The notes below the pieces were generated by a model. That model made no database searches. It was not told where the DNA came from and worked only from the letters and a program-made list of their open reading frames with translations. DNA of 64,000 bases from Prolixibacteraceae bacterium (lineage in GTDB: Bacteria; Bacteroidota; Bacteroidia; Bacteroidales; Prolixibacteraceae): positions 34,745 through 98,744 of the forward strand of contig JAQUIJ010000020.1 of assembly GCA_028683385.1 (NCBI GenBank). The letters are read 5' to 3'. A program made the translations under genes and the position numbers. Shown piece after piece: positions 50,066 through 60,503 of the stretch; the stretch's first letter is position 1, and each line of letters starts with the position of its first letter.

Positions 50066-52393
50066 TTACTTTTTGTATTTGGCTACTCGGGCATCGTTAA
50101 TAACTCCACTCCAGTTCAATCCGAAAGCAAAGTCGTACGTATTTCCATCTGCGTCGGTATAGCATTTCATGTCGCGTGGTACATCTTCTTTTTGTTCCTC
50201 AACAGTTTTCATATCGGCAGGCATCTGGAAGGGTAACAAGGCAGAAGGCTCAGTTGCACCAGTTAAAATATCCATGAGTGCCTGATCCTGAACACCCATG
50301 TGTACAAGAATAGCGTTTGCACTTTTTTCAATTTCAGAAAAAACCATTGGATTGGAAACTTTGACAACCACGATCACCGGTTTTGATCCCATTTTTGCTT
50401 TGGTTTCAATTACGGTTTTCATATCCTGAAGATTGGAAGCCACAACCGATTTTCCTTTGTAGGATCGGTTCGTAAAGCTTTCGAACGGGCTACCTCCGGC
50501 AATACTGGTTTCGCGTGCAAAGTCAGCTTTGTATGGACCATATTGTAAACTAATTGGCACATACCCGTTCCCATTCTTTTTCAGGTCATCTTCTGAATAT
50601 CCAACACCGCTTTTCGGACTATCAATGCAAACCAACGCAAAGTCGGCTTCTTCGGGTTTTTCAACCACCTGAAAATATTTTGCTGCAACCACTGGATTAA
50701 TAGCATCTTTCCAACTTGAAGGCGTTTCAATTCCAAACCAATTTTTTCCGCCTGGCATTAATTTCTTCGGAATATAGACTTTCATCTGCTTTTTCAGCGG
50801 TAATGCTTTCTCATGATTTTTAAGCATCACTACCGAACGTAATTGAGCATCATATCCAGCTTTCATGAATTCAGGATTGCCAACAACTTTTTCGGTTTCG
50901 GCAACATCCAAATAAGCATTTTCGAACAAACCAACCCGGAAGATGTTGCGTAACAAGCGCACTGCCGATTGCTCAAAACGTTTGCGCATATATTCTTCTC
51001 CATGTTCTTTCACGCCCATTTGATAGGCTTCAATCACAGGCCCCATTTCGTTGTTACCACCAAACTGGTCAACGCCTGCTTCAATGGCTTTGTAATGACG
51101 TTCTGGCTCAGTCAATTTTTCTACACCCCAACATTTTCCCTGAAAAACAAATACATTTTTTGTGTCTTTGGTAATCATCCAGTCGGTGCAAACTACACCA
51201 TCGTAGCCATATTTTCCGCGAAGCAAATCGGTAATCAGATACTTGTTATAGCTGTTACCTACATTCTCACCATTTACGGTATCTTGATTAAACGAAATGG
51301 TATAATAAGGCATCACTGCCGAAGCCATTCCTGTTTTGCCTTCGAGTTTGAAAGCTCCTTCAGTAAATGGTTTTAAATGATCTTTTATATTTTTGCCCGG
51401 ATAAACAGCGTACTCGCCATAACCAAAATGAGCATCGCGTCCGCCTTCTTCAGGACCACCGCCAGGCCAGTGTTTCACCATCGCATTCACACTTTTATAG
51501 CCCCAGCCGCCTGAAATTTCGTCAGCCCCAGCCGAAGTCTGGAACCCATCGACATAAGCCCTTGCCATGTCAACAGCCAAATTTGGATCTTCACCCATTG
51601 TTCCTTCGAAACGGCTCCAGCGAGGTTCTGTACCCAGGTCAATCTGAGGAGAAAGGGCTGTAGCAATACCCAAAGCCCTGTATTCTTTTGAGGCGATTTC
51701 GCCAAATTGTTTCATCAACTCCGGATCAAAAGATGCAGCAACACCCACAGTTGCAGGCCACATTGAAATTTTACCTCCTGCACCCAAATTGTATTCCGCA
51801 TTCGAATCGGTTCCATGACGTGGATCGGAGCTGTTGTTTGCCGGAATTCCAAAACCAATACCTTCGACCAAAGCCTGTGCATTGTTGTTCCATTGTGCGG
51901 CAACAGCCGGACTTTCAACCGTGGTAATTAACACATGGCGAAGGTTATCGTCTGTTAAAAATTTCTTTTGCTGATCGGATAAATCGCTTGCATTTGCACC
52001 ACTTTCTTTAAACGACTTTGAATTATAGGTAGAGCCGCCAAAAGGACCTCCACCACCCGAAGGGATCGCCTGATGAGCGCTATATAACATCAGCCCTGCA
52101 ATTTGCTCAACTGTCAGTTTTGATGCTAAATCCTTGGCTCGTTCTTCAACCGGCAATCGCCAATCTTCGTAAGGATCGAGCTTACCGTTTTTATTCAGGT
52201 CTTTAAATGCAAGTCGGTCAACAGTCAGAATCTTCACTCCTGAATTAGGAGAATAGCCTAAAGTTTGACCACCTTCATTACTAATCACTTTAAATGATCC
52301 TTTATCTGTTTCGGACCATTTGGGACTGCAACCAAAGCTCAAAAGCAAAGATGCAATTAGTCCCATTTCACAAAGTTTAGTTAGATTTTTCAT
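50066..52393 (-). CDS. GH3 beta-glycosidase lipoprotein
   Basis: 775 residues from MKNLTKLCEMGLIASLLLSF; lipobox LSFGC, so membrane-anchored. N-terminal GH3 domain with LDPYEDWRLP, GTEPRWSRFEGTMGEDPNL and nucleophile segment YDGVVCTDWM (Asp in TDW); C-terminal GH3 domain with SVVMLKNHEKALPLKK. No Fn3-like C-terminal domain. Activity probably beta-glucosidase or beta-xylosidase; substrate not readable. The Asn/Gly-rich mid-region is longer than in the other two GH3 proteins. Confidence 0.92.
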   Translation of the reverse strand: MKNLTKLCEMGLIASLLLSFGCSPKWSETDKGSFKVISNEGGQTLGYSPNSGVKILTVDRLAFKDLNKNGKLDPYEDWRLPVEERAKDLASKLTVEQIAGLMLYSAHQAIPSGGGGPFGGSTYNSKSFKESGANASDLSDQQKKFLTDDNLRHVLITTVESPAVAAQWNNNAQALVEGIGFGIPANNSSDPRHGTDSNAEYNLGAGGKISMWPATVGVAASFDPELMKQFGEIASKEYRALGIATALSPQIDLGTEPRWSRFEGTMGEDPNLAVDMARAYVDGFQTSAGADEISGGWGYKSVNAMVKHWPGGGPEEGGRDAHFGYGEYAVYPGKNIKDHLKPFTEGAFKLEGKTGMASAVMPYYTISFNQDTVNGENVGNSYNKYLITDLLRGKYGYDGVVCTDWMITKDTKNVFVFQGKCWGVEKLTEPERHYKAIEAGVDQFGGNNEMGPVIEAYQMGVKEHGEEYMRKRFEQSAVRLLRNIFRVGLFENAYLDVAETEKVVGNPEFMKAGYDAQLRSVVMLKNHEKALPLKKQMKVYIPKKLMPGGKNWFGIETPSSWKDAINPVVAAKYFQVVEKPEEADFALVCIDSPKSGVGYSEDDLKKNGNGYVPISLQYGPYKADFARETSIAGGSPFESFTNRSYKGKSVVASNLQDMKTVIETKAKMGSKPVIVVVKVSNPMVFSEIEKSANAILVHMGVQDQALMDILTGATEPSALLPFQMPADMKTVEEQKEDVPRDMKCYTDADGNTYDFAFGLNWSGVINDARVAKYKK

Positions 52394-52449
52394 TGTTAAG
52401 GTTTTGAAGTTATCGCTTAAGTTAAGTTTCAACAATCTGGTGCAATGTT

Positions 52450-52498
52450 AAAAATAAAAAATCCCCGCTTAAAATCATAAAGGTTAAAAGCAGGGATT
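52450..52498 (-). terminator. Terminator after the second GH3 gene
   Basis: Minus-strand stem AATCCC(t)GCTT with AAGC(g)GGGATT, then a T-rich tail. About 37 bp after the stop at 52535. Confidence 0.7.
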
Positions 52499-52534
52499 CA
52501 TATTCCTAAACCAACTCAATTTAATTAACTAATC

Positions 52535-54994
52535 TTATTTCGAAACCAGCTTATTGATTTCGCGTGATGGAGCTAAGGATTTGGTCACTTTACCTGCACT
52601 CAATTCCTTACCTATTTTAAAGTTTGCTGTTTGTTTAATATTCAATGATGAAGCTCCAACTTTCAAAATATAATTTCCAGCTTCAGCAATCCATGAAGAT
52701 GTTGCTTCGTTGAACGATGCAAAATCTTTGGTTTCAATTGTAAAACTTACGGTTTGCGATTCGCCTGGATTCAACAGTTTAGTTTTAGCATAAGCAGCCA
52801 GTGTTTCTTCTGGTTTTTTCAGTTTTCCTGAAGGAGAACCAACATAAATCTGAACAGCTTCGCGGCCGGCAACCGATCCCGTGTTTTTAACGTCAACCGA
52901 GAAAGTAAGTTTTCCGGCGAAATTTGCATTGGCAAGTTTCAGGTTTGAATAATCGAAAGTGGTGTACGACAATCCGTAACCAAACTCGTAAGCTACTGGT
53001 ACGTTGAAGGTATTGTAATAGCGGTAACCTACATAAATATCGTCTTCATAAATCACTTCCCAAGGCGTACGGCGCATAAATGAGAATCCTGAAAGGTCAG
53101 CAGCATCATCCTTCTTATCAGATTTCTCTGCAACTCCAGGGAAATTTTTTGCTGAAGGCGCATCGGCATATGTCATTGGAAAAGTAGCGGCCAATTTTCC
53201 TGAAGGATTCACTTTTCCTGATAATACATCAACAACAGAGTTTCCACCTTCCTGTCCGGGCTGCCATGCAACCAAAACAGCATCAACTAAATCGCGCCAG
53301 CTAGCAACTTCAACCACACCGGGAATATTCAGCACAACAATGGCTTTTTTACCCTTGGCATGGAAGGCACTGGCCACGTTTTTAATCATGTCTTTTTCCG
53401 TTTTATTCAGTCTGAAATCACCTTCGGTATCGGTACGATCGCGACCTTCTCCAGCATTACGGCCAATGGTAATTAATGCAATATCATCTTTATCAGCAAA
53501 TTTCTTAGCTAAATCAGCAGTTACAGTCATTTCCGAAATTGGTTGTTTTCCCATCATCAAGGCCATGAGCGGATTGTTTGATTTAGGCGCCTGAGCCCTC
53601 ATGTGATCCATATAAGCACCGTAAACAGTAGTCAAAACATCGTCAGGGGTATAACCGCCGTTGGTTAAACCTTCGAACAGCGAAATGGTATAAGCTTCGT
53701 TTACATCGCCACTACCGCTGCCACCAGCAATAAAATCGTAGGAGGTATTTCCGAAAGCTGCAATATTCTTAACTCCTGAAGGAATTGGAAGTGTATTTTT
53801 ATCGTTTTTCAGCAAAACCATACCATCGGTAGCTGCCTGACGGGTAACTTCGGCATGTGCTTTTAAATCAGGAGTATTCGAATACGGATATTTGTTGTAG
53901 CGGGGAGCTTTCATCATGATGGTTAAAATCCGGCCAACATTACGATCCAGAATTTTCACATCAAGCTTTCCATCTTTTACAGCAGCAATAACATCAGCAA
54001 TTTGCTTAGGCTGGCCAGGCTGAATCATATCGTTTCCGGCAATCATTTGAGCAACTACATCACTGCCACCACCCCAGTCGGTCATTACATAACCCTTGAA
54101 ACCCCAGTCGGTGCGCAGAATTTTGGTCAACAAATCATTACTCTCTGAAGTATATGTTCCGTTAATTTTATTGTAAGAAGACATTACTGTCCATGGTTGA
54201 GCTTCCTTCACGGCAATCTCGAATCCTTTCAGGTAAATTTCGCGCAATGCACGTTCGCTCACAATTGTATTTACCGACATGCGGTTTGTTTCAGAATTGT
54301 TTGCAGCAAAATGCTTAAGCGAAGTACCAACGCCATTCGACTGAATACCTTTGATCATGGCGGCAGCAGTTTTGCCTGCAACAAGCGGGTCTTCTGAATA
54401 ATATTCAAAGTTACGGCCACAAAGCGGATCGCGCTGAATATTAATTGCAGGGGCTAACAAAATATCGGAACCATATTCTTTTACTTCATTTCCCATTGAC
54501 TGACCAACTTTATAAACCAAATCAGTATCCCAGGTCGAAGCCAAAACGGTTCCAATAGGAAAAGCGGTACAGTAATATGTCTTTGCATCGCCTTTGCGGA
54601 TTGGTTGAATTCGCAAACCGGCAGGCCCATCGCTTAAAACCTGGGTTGCAATTCCCAATTCAGGAAATTCGGCTGAATTACCGGCAGATCCTGGCAGATA
54701 TTTGCGAATGCGCTTCACCATCTCAGAATAAACAGGATCTTTTGAGTCGCCTTCACCACCAAATCCAGCAGGCATTTTAGCTTTTATAGAATCAGGCATT
54801 TCGAAAAACATACCAGTACCGATAACCAGTTGAGCTTTCTGTTCAAGAGTCATTTTTGAAATGATTTGCTGAACCTTCTGATCGTCAGTCGATTTTGCAG
54901 TAGTAGTTTTTAGCTGAAAAGCCAATAGAAACATGGAAAATACAACAGTAAAAACCATTGTTGAACGGAGCCATTTAATTCTCATTTGTATCAT
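52535..54994 (-). CDS. GH3 beta-glucosidase with Fn3-like C-terminus, secreted
   Basis: 819 residues (an ATG three codons in is possible). Signal helix MRIKWLRSTMVFTVVFSMFL. GH3 N-domain with GRNFEYYSEDP, VGTSLKHFAANNSETNR and nucleophile GYVMTDWGGG; C-domain with GMVLLKNDKNTLPI and GRNAGEGRDRTDTEG; Fn3-like domain at the end (GREAVQIYVGSP, LNPGESQTVSF). Matches beta-glucosidases of the BglX group. Own promoter region upstream (54995-55269, 275 bp) with no gene in it. Confidence 0.94.
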   Translation of the reverse strand: MIQMRIKWLRSTMVFTVVFSMFLLAFQLKTTTAKSTDDQKVQQIISKMTLEQKAQLVIGTGMFFEMPDSIKAKMPAGFGGEGDSKDPVYSEMVKRIRKYLPGSAGNSAEFPELGIATQVLSDGPAGLRIQPIRKGDAKTYYCTAFPIGTVLASTWDTDLVYKVGQSMGNEVKEYGSDILLAPAINIQRDPLCGRNFEYYSEDPLVAGKTAAAMIKGIQSNGVGTSLKHFAANNSETNRMSVNTIVSERALREIYLKGFEIAVKEAQPWTVMSSYNKINGTYTSESNDLLTKILRTDWGFKGYVMTDWGGGSDVVAQMIAGNDMIQPGQPKQIADVIAAVKDGKLDVKILDRNVGRILTIMMKAPRYNKYPYSNTPDLKAHAEVTRQAATDGMVLLKNDKNTLPIPSGVKNIAAFGNTSYDFIAGGSGSGDVNEAYTISLFEGLTNGGYTPDDVLTTVYGAYMDHMRAQAPKSNNPLMALMMGKQPISEMTVTADLAKKFADKDDIALITIGRNAGEGRDRTDTEGDFRLNKTEKDMIKNVASAFHAKGKKAIVVLNIPGVVEVASWRDLVDAVLVAWQPGQEGGNSVVDVLSGKVNPSGKLAATFPMTYADAPSAKNFPGVAEKSDKKDDAADLSGFSFMRRTPWEVIYEDDIYVGYRYYNTFNVPVAYEFGYGLSYTTFDYSNLKLANANFAGKLTFSVDVKNTGSVAGREAVQIYVGSPSGKLKKPEETLAAYAKTKLLNPGESQTVSFTIETKDFASFNEATSSWIAEAGNYILKVGASSLNIKQTANFKIGKELSAGKVTKSLAPSREINKLVSK

Positions 54995-55269
54995 TTTTTA
55001 GTTTGAAAATTCTTTGTGTCACGACGACGCAATGATAGTTGATATATTACTGAATTCAAAATCGGAGAAACGTGAAAATGGAATAATTACCAGCATTTTA
55101 GCCGGAAAAGATATATTATACAACAGGTGTCCTGAATCGTGCTGATCAGGAAAAAGGCATTAAAATTACAGGTTTTCCAGAAACCGCATCCTGAAAATGT
55201 GTTTCAGAACGCGATTTTGGAAGTTGAGAAATAAACTATAATTATTGTTGTGGTATTCGCTTAGATTTC

Positions 55270-56937
55270 TCAGATTAGCTTTCGGGCTTCACGATCAGGA
55301 TCATTCTTTAACTCCGGTTTATCGGTCAAAATCATGGTTTCACCTTTTTCCGAAGTATATGTTTTCCATTCCGGAAGTCCACCTTTATTTGGATTTCCGG
55401 TTCTCATGAATTGCAACAAAGCGCCCGACATCTTTTCGGACAACGCACGAGGACGTTTTCCCCCACCAGTATGTGTGAGCATCAAATCGGTGTTGGCAAA
55501 CCAGAAACAGATATCAAGGCAATGAAAAGCGCGCATCCGGTTATCGAACATTGGCGGTTCCCAACCAAACCAGGCCAGATAAACTGGCGCCTTTTGCCCG
55601 GCTTTTGCATTAGCGGTTTCAATAGCTCCCTTACGGTTACTACTAACCAAAGTCATAACTTCGATAGGTTTGGCATTTGGAAACGCTTTGGCATATGCAT
55701 CATACACTGTTGCAGCTTTTTCTCCAAGTCCACCACCCATTCCGGCACGCTCTTTCAGCATATCAATAGCCTTTTCTCTTGTAATTAGTTCCATTTCAGG
55801 CATTGTGCGGGCCATTCCCCATTCGTGGAAAGTGGTACTAATCATCATTGGAACATCGGATGAGACACCTGACGCATCGGAGAAGAACTGACCTTTGGGA
55901 ATGTTCATTCCATCGGCTACAGGGCTGAATCCGCCACGCACACCAGTTCCTGAATTTTCGGCAGCGAATTTCTGAGCAGCTTTATTGGCCAATAAGATGT
56001 AATCTTTCCAAGGCATTTCCTGAAGTTTTTCAACTTCAGAAGCAGAGAGTCCCGCTTCCTTCAGGATATATTCTCCCAGTTTTTGAGAAGCCGTTTGATC
56101 CATTGCTTTTATGGTTGATCCGCTTAACGGAACAGCTTTGTGGAACAATCCTTTGGCTTTATGCATGGCGGACAACACACAAACTTTGGCACCCCCACCC
56201 GATTGACCCATGATGGTCACATTGCCCGGATCGCCACCAAAGTTGACAATGTTATCGCGTACCCATTCGAGAGCGGCAACCATATCCAAAGCTCCCACAT
56301 TGCCTGAATCGGCAAACTTCGATCCGCCGATTCCGGATAAATCGCTAAACCCGATTGGGCCCAAACGATGATTGATTGAAACGAACACAATATCCCCTTT
56401 GCGACTGAGGTTTTCGCCATCGTATCCATCCTGTTCAATGCCATTTCCGTTGGTATAACCACCGCCATGCAACCAAACCAGTACAGGGCGTTTTTTGGTA
56501 TCAACTGCCGGAGTCCAGATATTCAGTTTCAGGCAATCTTCACTTACATCGTCGTAGTTCCAGTGGTCAACAAACGACGAATAGGCATTGGCATAACGGT
56601 TATCCATAATTTGTGGTGCAGTATTTCCCCACCAAACGGCCGGCAAAGTTGTGGTCCAGGGCTTGGGCGGTTGCGGCGGCATAAAGCGATTTTTCCCTGA
56701 AGTATCAGCACCGTAGGGAATTCCACGATAGCAGGTTATTCCTCTCAGGATAAAACCTTTTACCTTGCCGTATTTGGTTTCAGCAATGGCAATGTGATCT
56801 CCAATCAGCAATTGCTGGTCATCGTTATCATCTTTTGATGAAGTTGATGCACTGGAAATGAATGGCACTGAACTCAATCCAAGCCCGGCCGCTCCAACTC
56901 CCAAAGTCTGGAAAAAATTACGTCTGTTGGTTTTCAT
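55270..56937 (-). CDS. Carboxylesterase type B, Tat signal
   Basis: 555 residues. Twin-Arg-type signal (TNRRNFFQTLGVGAAGLGLS). Alpha/beta hydrolase of the cholinesterase family: oxyanion loop WLHGGGYTNGNG, nucleophile elbow VTIMGQSGGGAKV (Ser), Glu and His later (WGMARTMP..., MRAFHCLDICFWF). Family members cleave a range of carboxyl esters, here probably esters on plant glycans or aromatics. Last gene of a six-gene operon beginning beyond the window edge. Confidence 0.9.
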   Translation of the reverse strand: MKTNRRNFFQTLGVGAAGLGLSSVPFISSASTSSKDDNDDQQLLIGDHIAIAETKYGKVKGFILRGITCYRGIPYGADTSGKNRFMPPQPPKPWTTTLPAVWWGNTAPQIMDNRYANAYSSFVDHWNYDDVSEDCLKLNIWTPAVDTKKRPVLVWLHGGGYTNGNGIEQDGYDGENLSRKGDIVFVSINHRLGPIGFSDLSGIGGSKFADSGNVGALDMVAALEWVRDNIVNFGGDPGNVTIMGQSGGGAKVCVLSAMHKAKGLFHKAVPLSGSTIKAMDQTASQKLGEYILKEAGLSASEVEKLQEMPWKDYILLANKAAQKFAAENSGTGVRGGFSPVADGMNIPKGQFFSDASGVSSDVPMMISTTFHEWGMARTMPEMELITREKAIDMLKERAGMGGGLGEKAATVYDAYAKAFPNAKPIEVMTLVSSNRKGAIETANAKAGQKAPVYLAWFGWEPPMFDNRMRAFHCLDICFWFANTDLMLTHTGGGKRPRALSEKMSGALLQFMRTGNPNKGGLPEWKTYTSEKGETMILTDKPELKNDPDREARKLI

Positions 56938-56970
56938 AGTTAGGGTTTTATTTAGTCGATTTAAAACAGC

Positions 56971-59253
56971 TTATTTAAGAGTTACTTCTTTTTTCAGTTT
57001 GACATCGCCTGCTGATGCGCCAACCAACAATTCGAGTTTGCACAAATCGTCGTTCCATGCCTGTTTGGTTTCGTTCCAGTATTGCAGATTTTTTACCGGT
57101 ATTTCGAGTTTTACAATCTTACTTTCACCCGGATTAAGCGACACCCTTGAAAATTCTTTCAGTTCTTTTTCAGGCCATTCAACCGATGGATTAATACGAT
57201 GAACGTAAACCTGAGCGACTTCATCAGCTATCGACTTACCTGTATTTTTAAGTTCAAACGATACCGTAATCACCTCATCTTTGCCATACTTCACCTTGTT
57301 AGTTTTCAAATTGGAATACTGAAAAGTGGTGTAAGTAAGGCCATAACCAAACGGATACATCACCTTGATTTTTTTCGTATCGAACCAACGATAGCCTACC
57401 AACGATTCTTCGGAGTACTGGGCGGTATTTGGATCATCCTTCGGTTTGTCCTCTTTTTTGGCCTGAGTTTTTCCGGCTGGATCAGTTTCAGAAACCAGGT
57501 TAGCAAAAACATCCGCATTCTTTCCTCCCTGAGGATAATTCCCCAGTGCATAAGCCGGCGAATCCTCCAGTTTTACAGGCAAAGTAAATGGCAAACGTCC
57601 GCTTGGCGAGATGTTTCCCAAAAGCACATCGGCCAGCGCATTTCCACCTTCTGAGCCATTAAACCATGAAATAAGCAATGCCTTTGAAAGCGGGTTCACC
57701 ACGTTCAGATCATTTGGAGCACCGCTTGTCAGCACGGTAACAATGTTGGGGTTAACTTCAGCAATTTTTTTAATCAGCTCGTCTTGTCCTGAAGGAAGGA
57801 AAATATCTTTCCGGTCACTTCCTTCGGTTTCAACGGCCCGGTTATCACCTCCGATAAACAGCACCAGATTAGCTTTGGCAACCACTTCAAGCGCTTCCCT
57901 GGTCAGTTTTTCAGCAATAACTTTTTTTTCCTGAGCCTTTTTTTCAACTTCTTCCGGCGTTTTTTTTCTGAACATATCTGCAAAGCTGAAAGTAACCGGA
58001 TCATATCCTTGTGCAAAAATGATTTCAGCCTTATCTCCAATTCGGCTCTTTAATCCTTCAAGAGGAGTAATCTCATACAATGTTTTCACACCGGCACCCA
58101 TTCCGCCTGATCCCATAATTTGTGTAGCATTGGCGCCAATAACCGCAATTACTGGATTACTTTTCAACTGTAATGGAAGAATACCATCATTTTTCAGCAA
58201 AACAATCGATTTACTTGCAACCTGATAGGCTATTTTCTGCTGGGCAGGCTGAGAGGTCATTTCTTTGTTTGCTTCAGTTTCCGGAATCGGCTTGATGGCC
58301 AACCGAACACGCAAAATTTCACGTACTCGCTGATTAATAACTTCTTCAGAAACTTTACCAGCTTTTACCGAATCAATCAAGGCTTGTCCGAGAAATTTCT
58401 GATCCGGCATTTCTACGTTGAGACCAGCTTTTACAGAGCCTACTGTGCTATGAGTTCCGCCCCAGTCAGAAATAACCATTCCGGCAAAACCCCAATCCTG
58501 ACGCAGAATTTTATTCAGGAGGATATCATTTTCGGCACACCACCAACCGTTTACTTTGTTGTAAGCCGACATGAATCCATAAGCGTCACCTTCTTCAACA
58601 GTTGCCCGAAAAGGAGGAAGATAAATCTCGCGCATAGCTCGCTCACCTACAATTACATTTACTGTTCCACGGTTGTTTTCCTGGTTGTTCAGCGCAAAAT
58701 GTTTCACACAAACGGCAACGCCATTATCCTGCACTCCTTTGGTATAGCCAACAGCCAGTTTCGAACTTAAAAAAGGATCTTCACTCAAGTATTCATAAGT
58801 TCTTCCACCAGTAGGAATTCGCTGGATATTGATTGCAGGTCCAAGTATCATATCTTTTCCGCGTAACCGTGTTTCCCGGGCCATTCCGGTGCCGTAACTG
58901 TAAGCCAGTTCAGGACTCCATGTTGCTGCCAGCGCAGAACCTGTCGGGAAGAAAGTAGCTTTATCATTTTCCCAGCCCAAGGGCATCCATCCTTTGGGTT
59001 GCATTTCCTCGCGCACGCCAAATGGTCCGTCAGCATATCTCATGTCAGCAATGCCCAGTCGCTCAACGCCAGCCGAAACAAACATAAACTTAGCATGAAG
59101 CATATTTACTTTTTCGTCCAAAGTCATTTGGCTAATGATGCCATCAATCTGTTTGTCGTATTGAAGTAATGACGATAAATGTTTTTGGGCATTCACCTGG
59201 TTTGTTAAAATTAATAACATCGTAATAACGATTGTCAATCCAGCTATTTTCAT
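56971..59253 (-). CDS. GH3 beta-glycosidase with Fn3-like C-terminus, secreted
   Basis: 760 residues, signal peptide MKIAGLTIVITMLLILTNQV (cut before QKH). GH3 N-domain: GGRTYEYLSEDPFLSSK, VCVKHFALNNQENNR and nucleophile VISDWGGTHST; C-domain with GDNRAVETEGSDRKDI and an inserted charged loop (KTPEEVEKKAQEKK). C-terminal Fn3-like domain (EVAQVYVHRINPS, LNPGESKIVKL). Similar to beta-glucosidases acting on short oligosaccharides. 33 bp before the esterase gene, 20 bp after the next esterase. Confidence 0.93.
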   Translation of the reverse strand: MKIAGLTIVITMLLILTNQVNAQKHLSSLLQYDKQIDGIISQMTLDEKVNMLHAKFMFVSAGVERLGIADMRYADGPFGVREEMQPKGWMPLGWENDKATFFPTGSALAATWSPELAYSYGTGMARETRLRGKDMILGPAINIQRIPTGGRTYEYLSEDPFLSSKLAVGYTKGVQDNGVAVCVKHFALNNQENNRGTVNVIVGERAMREIYLPPFRATVEEGDAYGFMSAYNKVNGWWCAENDILLNKILRQDWGFAGMVISDWGGTHSTVGSVKAGLNVEMPDQKFLGQALIDSVKAGKVSEEVINQRVREILRVRLAIKPIPETEANKEMTSQPAQQKIAYQVASKSIVLLKNDGILPLQLKSNPVIAVIGANATQIMGSGGMGAGVKTLYEITPLEGLKSRIGDKAEIIFAQGYDPVTFSFADMFRKKTPEEVEKKAQEKKVIAEKLTREALEVVAKANLVLFIGGDNRAVETEGSDRKDIFLPSGQDELIKKIAEVNPNIVTVLTSGAPNDLNVVNPLSKALLISWFNGSEGGNALADVLLGNISPSGRLPFTLPVKLEDSPAYALGNYPQGGKNADVFANLVSETDPAGKTQAKKEDKPKDDPNTAQYSEESLVGYRWFDTKKIKVMYPFGYGLTYTTFQYSNLKTNKVKYGKDEVITVSFELKNTGKSIADEVAQVYVHRINPSVEWPEKELKEFSRVSLNPGESKIVKLEIPVKNLQYWNETKQAWNDDLCKLELLVGASAGDVKLKKEVTLK

Positions 59254-59273
59254 GTGTCAGTTGTTGAGTTTTA

Positions 59274-60440
59274 CTATTTAAATAATTGTGGTGCCATAGT
59301 GTTCAGATATACCCGCCAGTTTGCCCAGGTATGACCACCTTCGGTTACAAAGAAGGTATGCTTCAATCCGTTTTCAGTTAATTTGGCATCAAGCTTTTTA
59401 GCACTATCGTAAACAAAATCGGTATTGCCGCATGCCAGCCAGTACATTTTGTAACCGGCCTTTTTAAGTCCCTGCAGTTTTGAATCGATGTCGGGCTGTT
59501 CTCCCCACAACCCCATGCTTAATGGGCATATATATTGAAACATACCCGGATATTCATTGGCCAAAGCGATGGTGTGCCCGCCACCCATCGAAAGACCTGA
59601 AATGGCCCGGTGATCAGGATCGGCAATTACCCGGTAATTCTTTTCAATGTATGGGACAATGTCTTTTGCAATGCTGTTTATGTAAAGGTTCTGTTTCGAC
59701 GGATCCCTGAAATCAAATTCACTCTCAGGAAGCATGGTGGTTTTAGCTGCCATTTGATTTGGATTTCCATTAGGCATTACACAAATCATCGGAACTGCCA
59801 GACCTTTTTCAATCAGGTTATCCAGAATTTGACGGGCGCGTCCCATTGTACTCCAGGCATCTTCATCGCCACCGGCTCCATGCAACAGGTAAAGAACCGG
59901 GTATTTTTTCCCACTGGTTTCGTAGCCGTACGGCGTATAAACAAACATGCGACGGTTAAGCCCAATGGTTGGCGAATCGTACCAAACCTGTTGCAGGTTG
60001 CCGCGTTGTTTGGCCTCAAAATAATTTTCAGTTTTTTTCCCCGGAACAAGCAGAACGCTTAGGTAACGGGTACCGTCGCGTTGCATAAAAATGTTGACTG
60101 GGTCGTTAACTGCTACTCCATCAACAATGAAACTGTAAGTATAAAGTTCGGGTTCTGGAAGTGGCAGTGTGATTGACCAAAGTCCTTTCTCGTCTTTCTT
60201 GAGATTTACACTACTCGGAACATCCATAGTCCCAAATGAGGTTTTTATCTTAACAGTTGGCGTAAATCCACCATTAATTTTAACGGTGTCGGCATTAGGA
60301 GCCATTAACCTAAAGGTTACTTCTTTTGCTCCAATTTCAGGTGAAACGATAGGTTTCTGGTTCATAAAATTGGAAAGTTCCTGGGCTTGAGTCCCTGCAA
60401 TGAATGCAAGGCAAAAAATGAATAACAGAATTTTTTTCAT
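59274..60440 (-). CDS. CE1/enterochelin-esterase-like esterase with N-terminal E-set domain
   Basis: 388 residues, signal peptide (LLFIFCLAFIAGTQA). CBM48/E-set-like N-terminal domain (KEVTFRLMAPNADTVKI, LYTYSFIVDGVAVNDP), then an alpha/beta hydrolase: [16 protein letters not shown], nucleophile elbow AISGLSMGGGHTI, His in TEGGHTWANWR. Proteins of this shape are feruloyl or acetyl esterases of xylan degradation (CE1). Ser, Asp and His are present. Confidence 0.9.
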   Translation of the reverse strand: MKKILLFIFCLAFIAGTQAQELSNFMNQKPIVSPEIGAKEVTFRLMAPNADTVKINGGFTPTVKIKTSFGTMDVPSSVNLKKDEKGLWSITLPLPEPELYTYSFIVDGVAVNDPVNIFMQRDGTRYLSVLLVPGKKTENYFEAKQRGNLQQVWYDSPTIGLNRRMFVYTPYGYETSGKKYPVLYLLHGAGGDEDAWSTMGRARQILDNLIEKGLAVPMICVMPNGNPNQMAAKTTMLPESEFDFRDPSKQNLYINSIAKDIVPYIEKNYRVIADPDHRAISGLSMGGGHTIALANEYPGMFQYICPLSMGLWGEQPDIDSKLQGLKKAGYKMYWLACGNTDFVYDSAKKLDAKLTENGLKHTFFVTEGGHTWANWRVYLNTMAPQLFK

Positions 60441-60503
60441 CGGTTTTATATTAATTGTTTAGCATTACTTTGTGTATTCAGGTCAGTCGAAATCCTTTTT
60501 CGT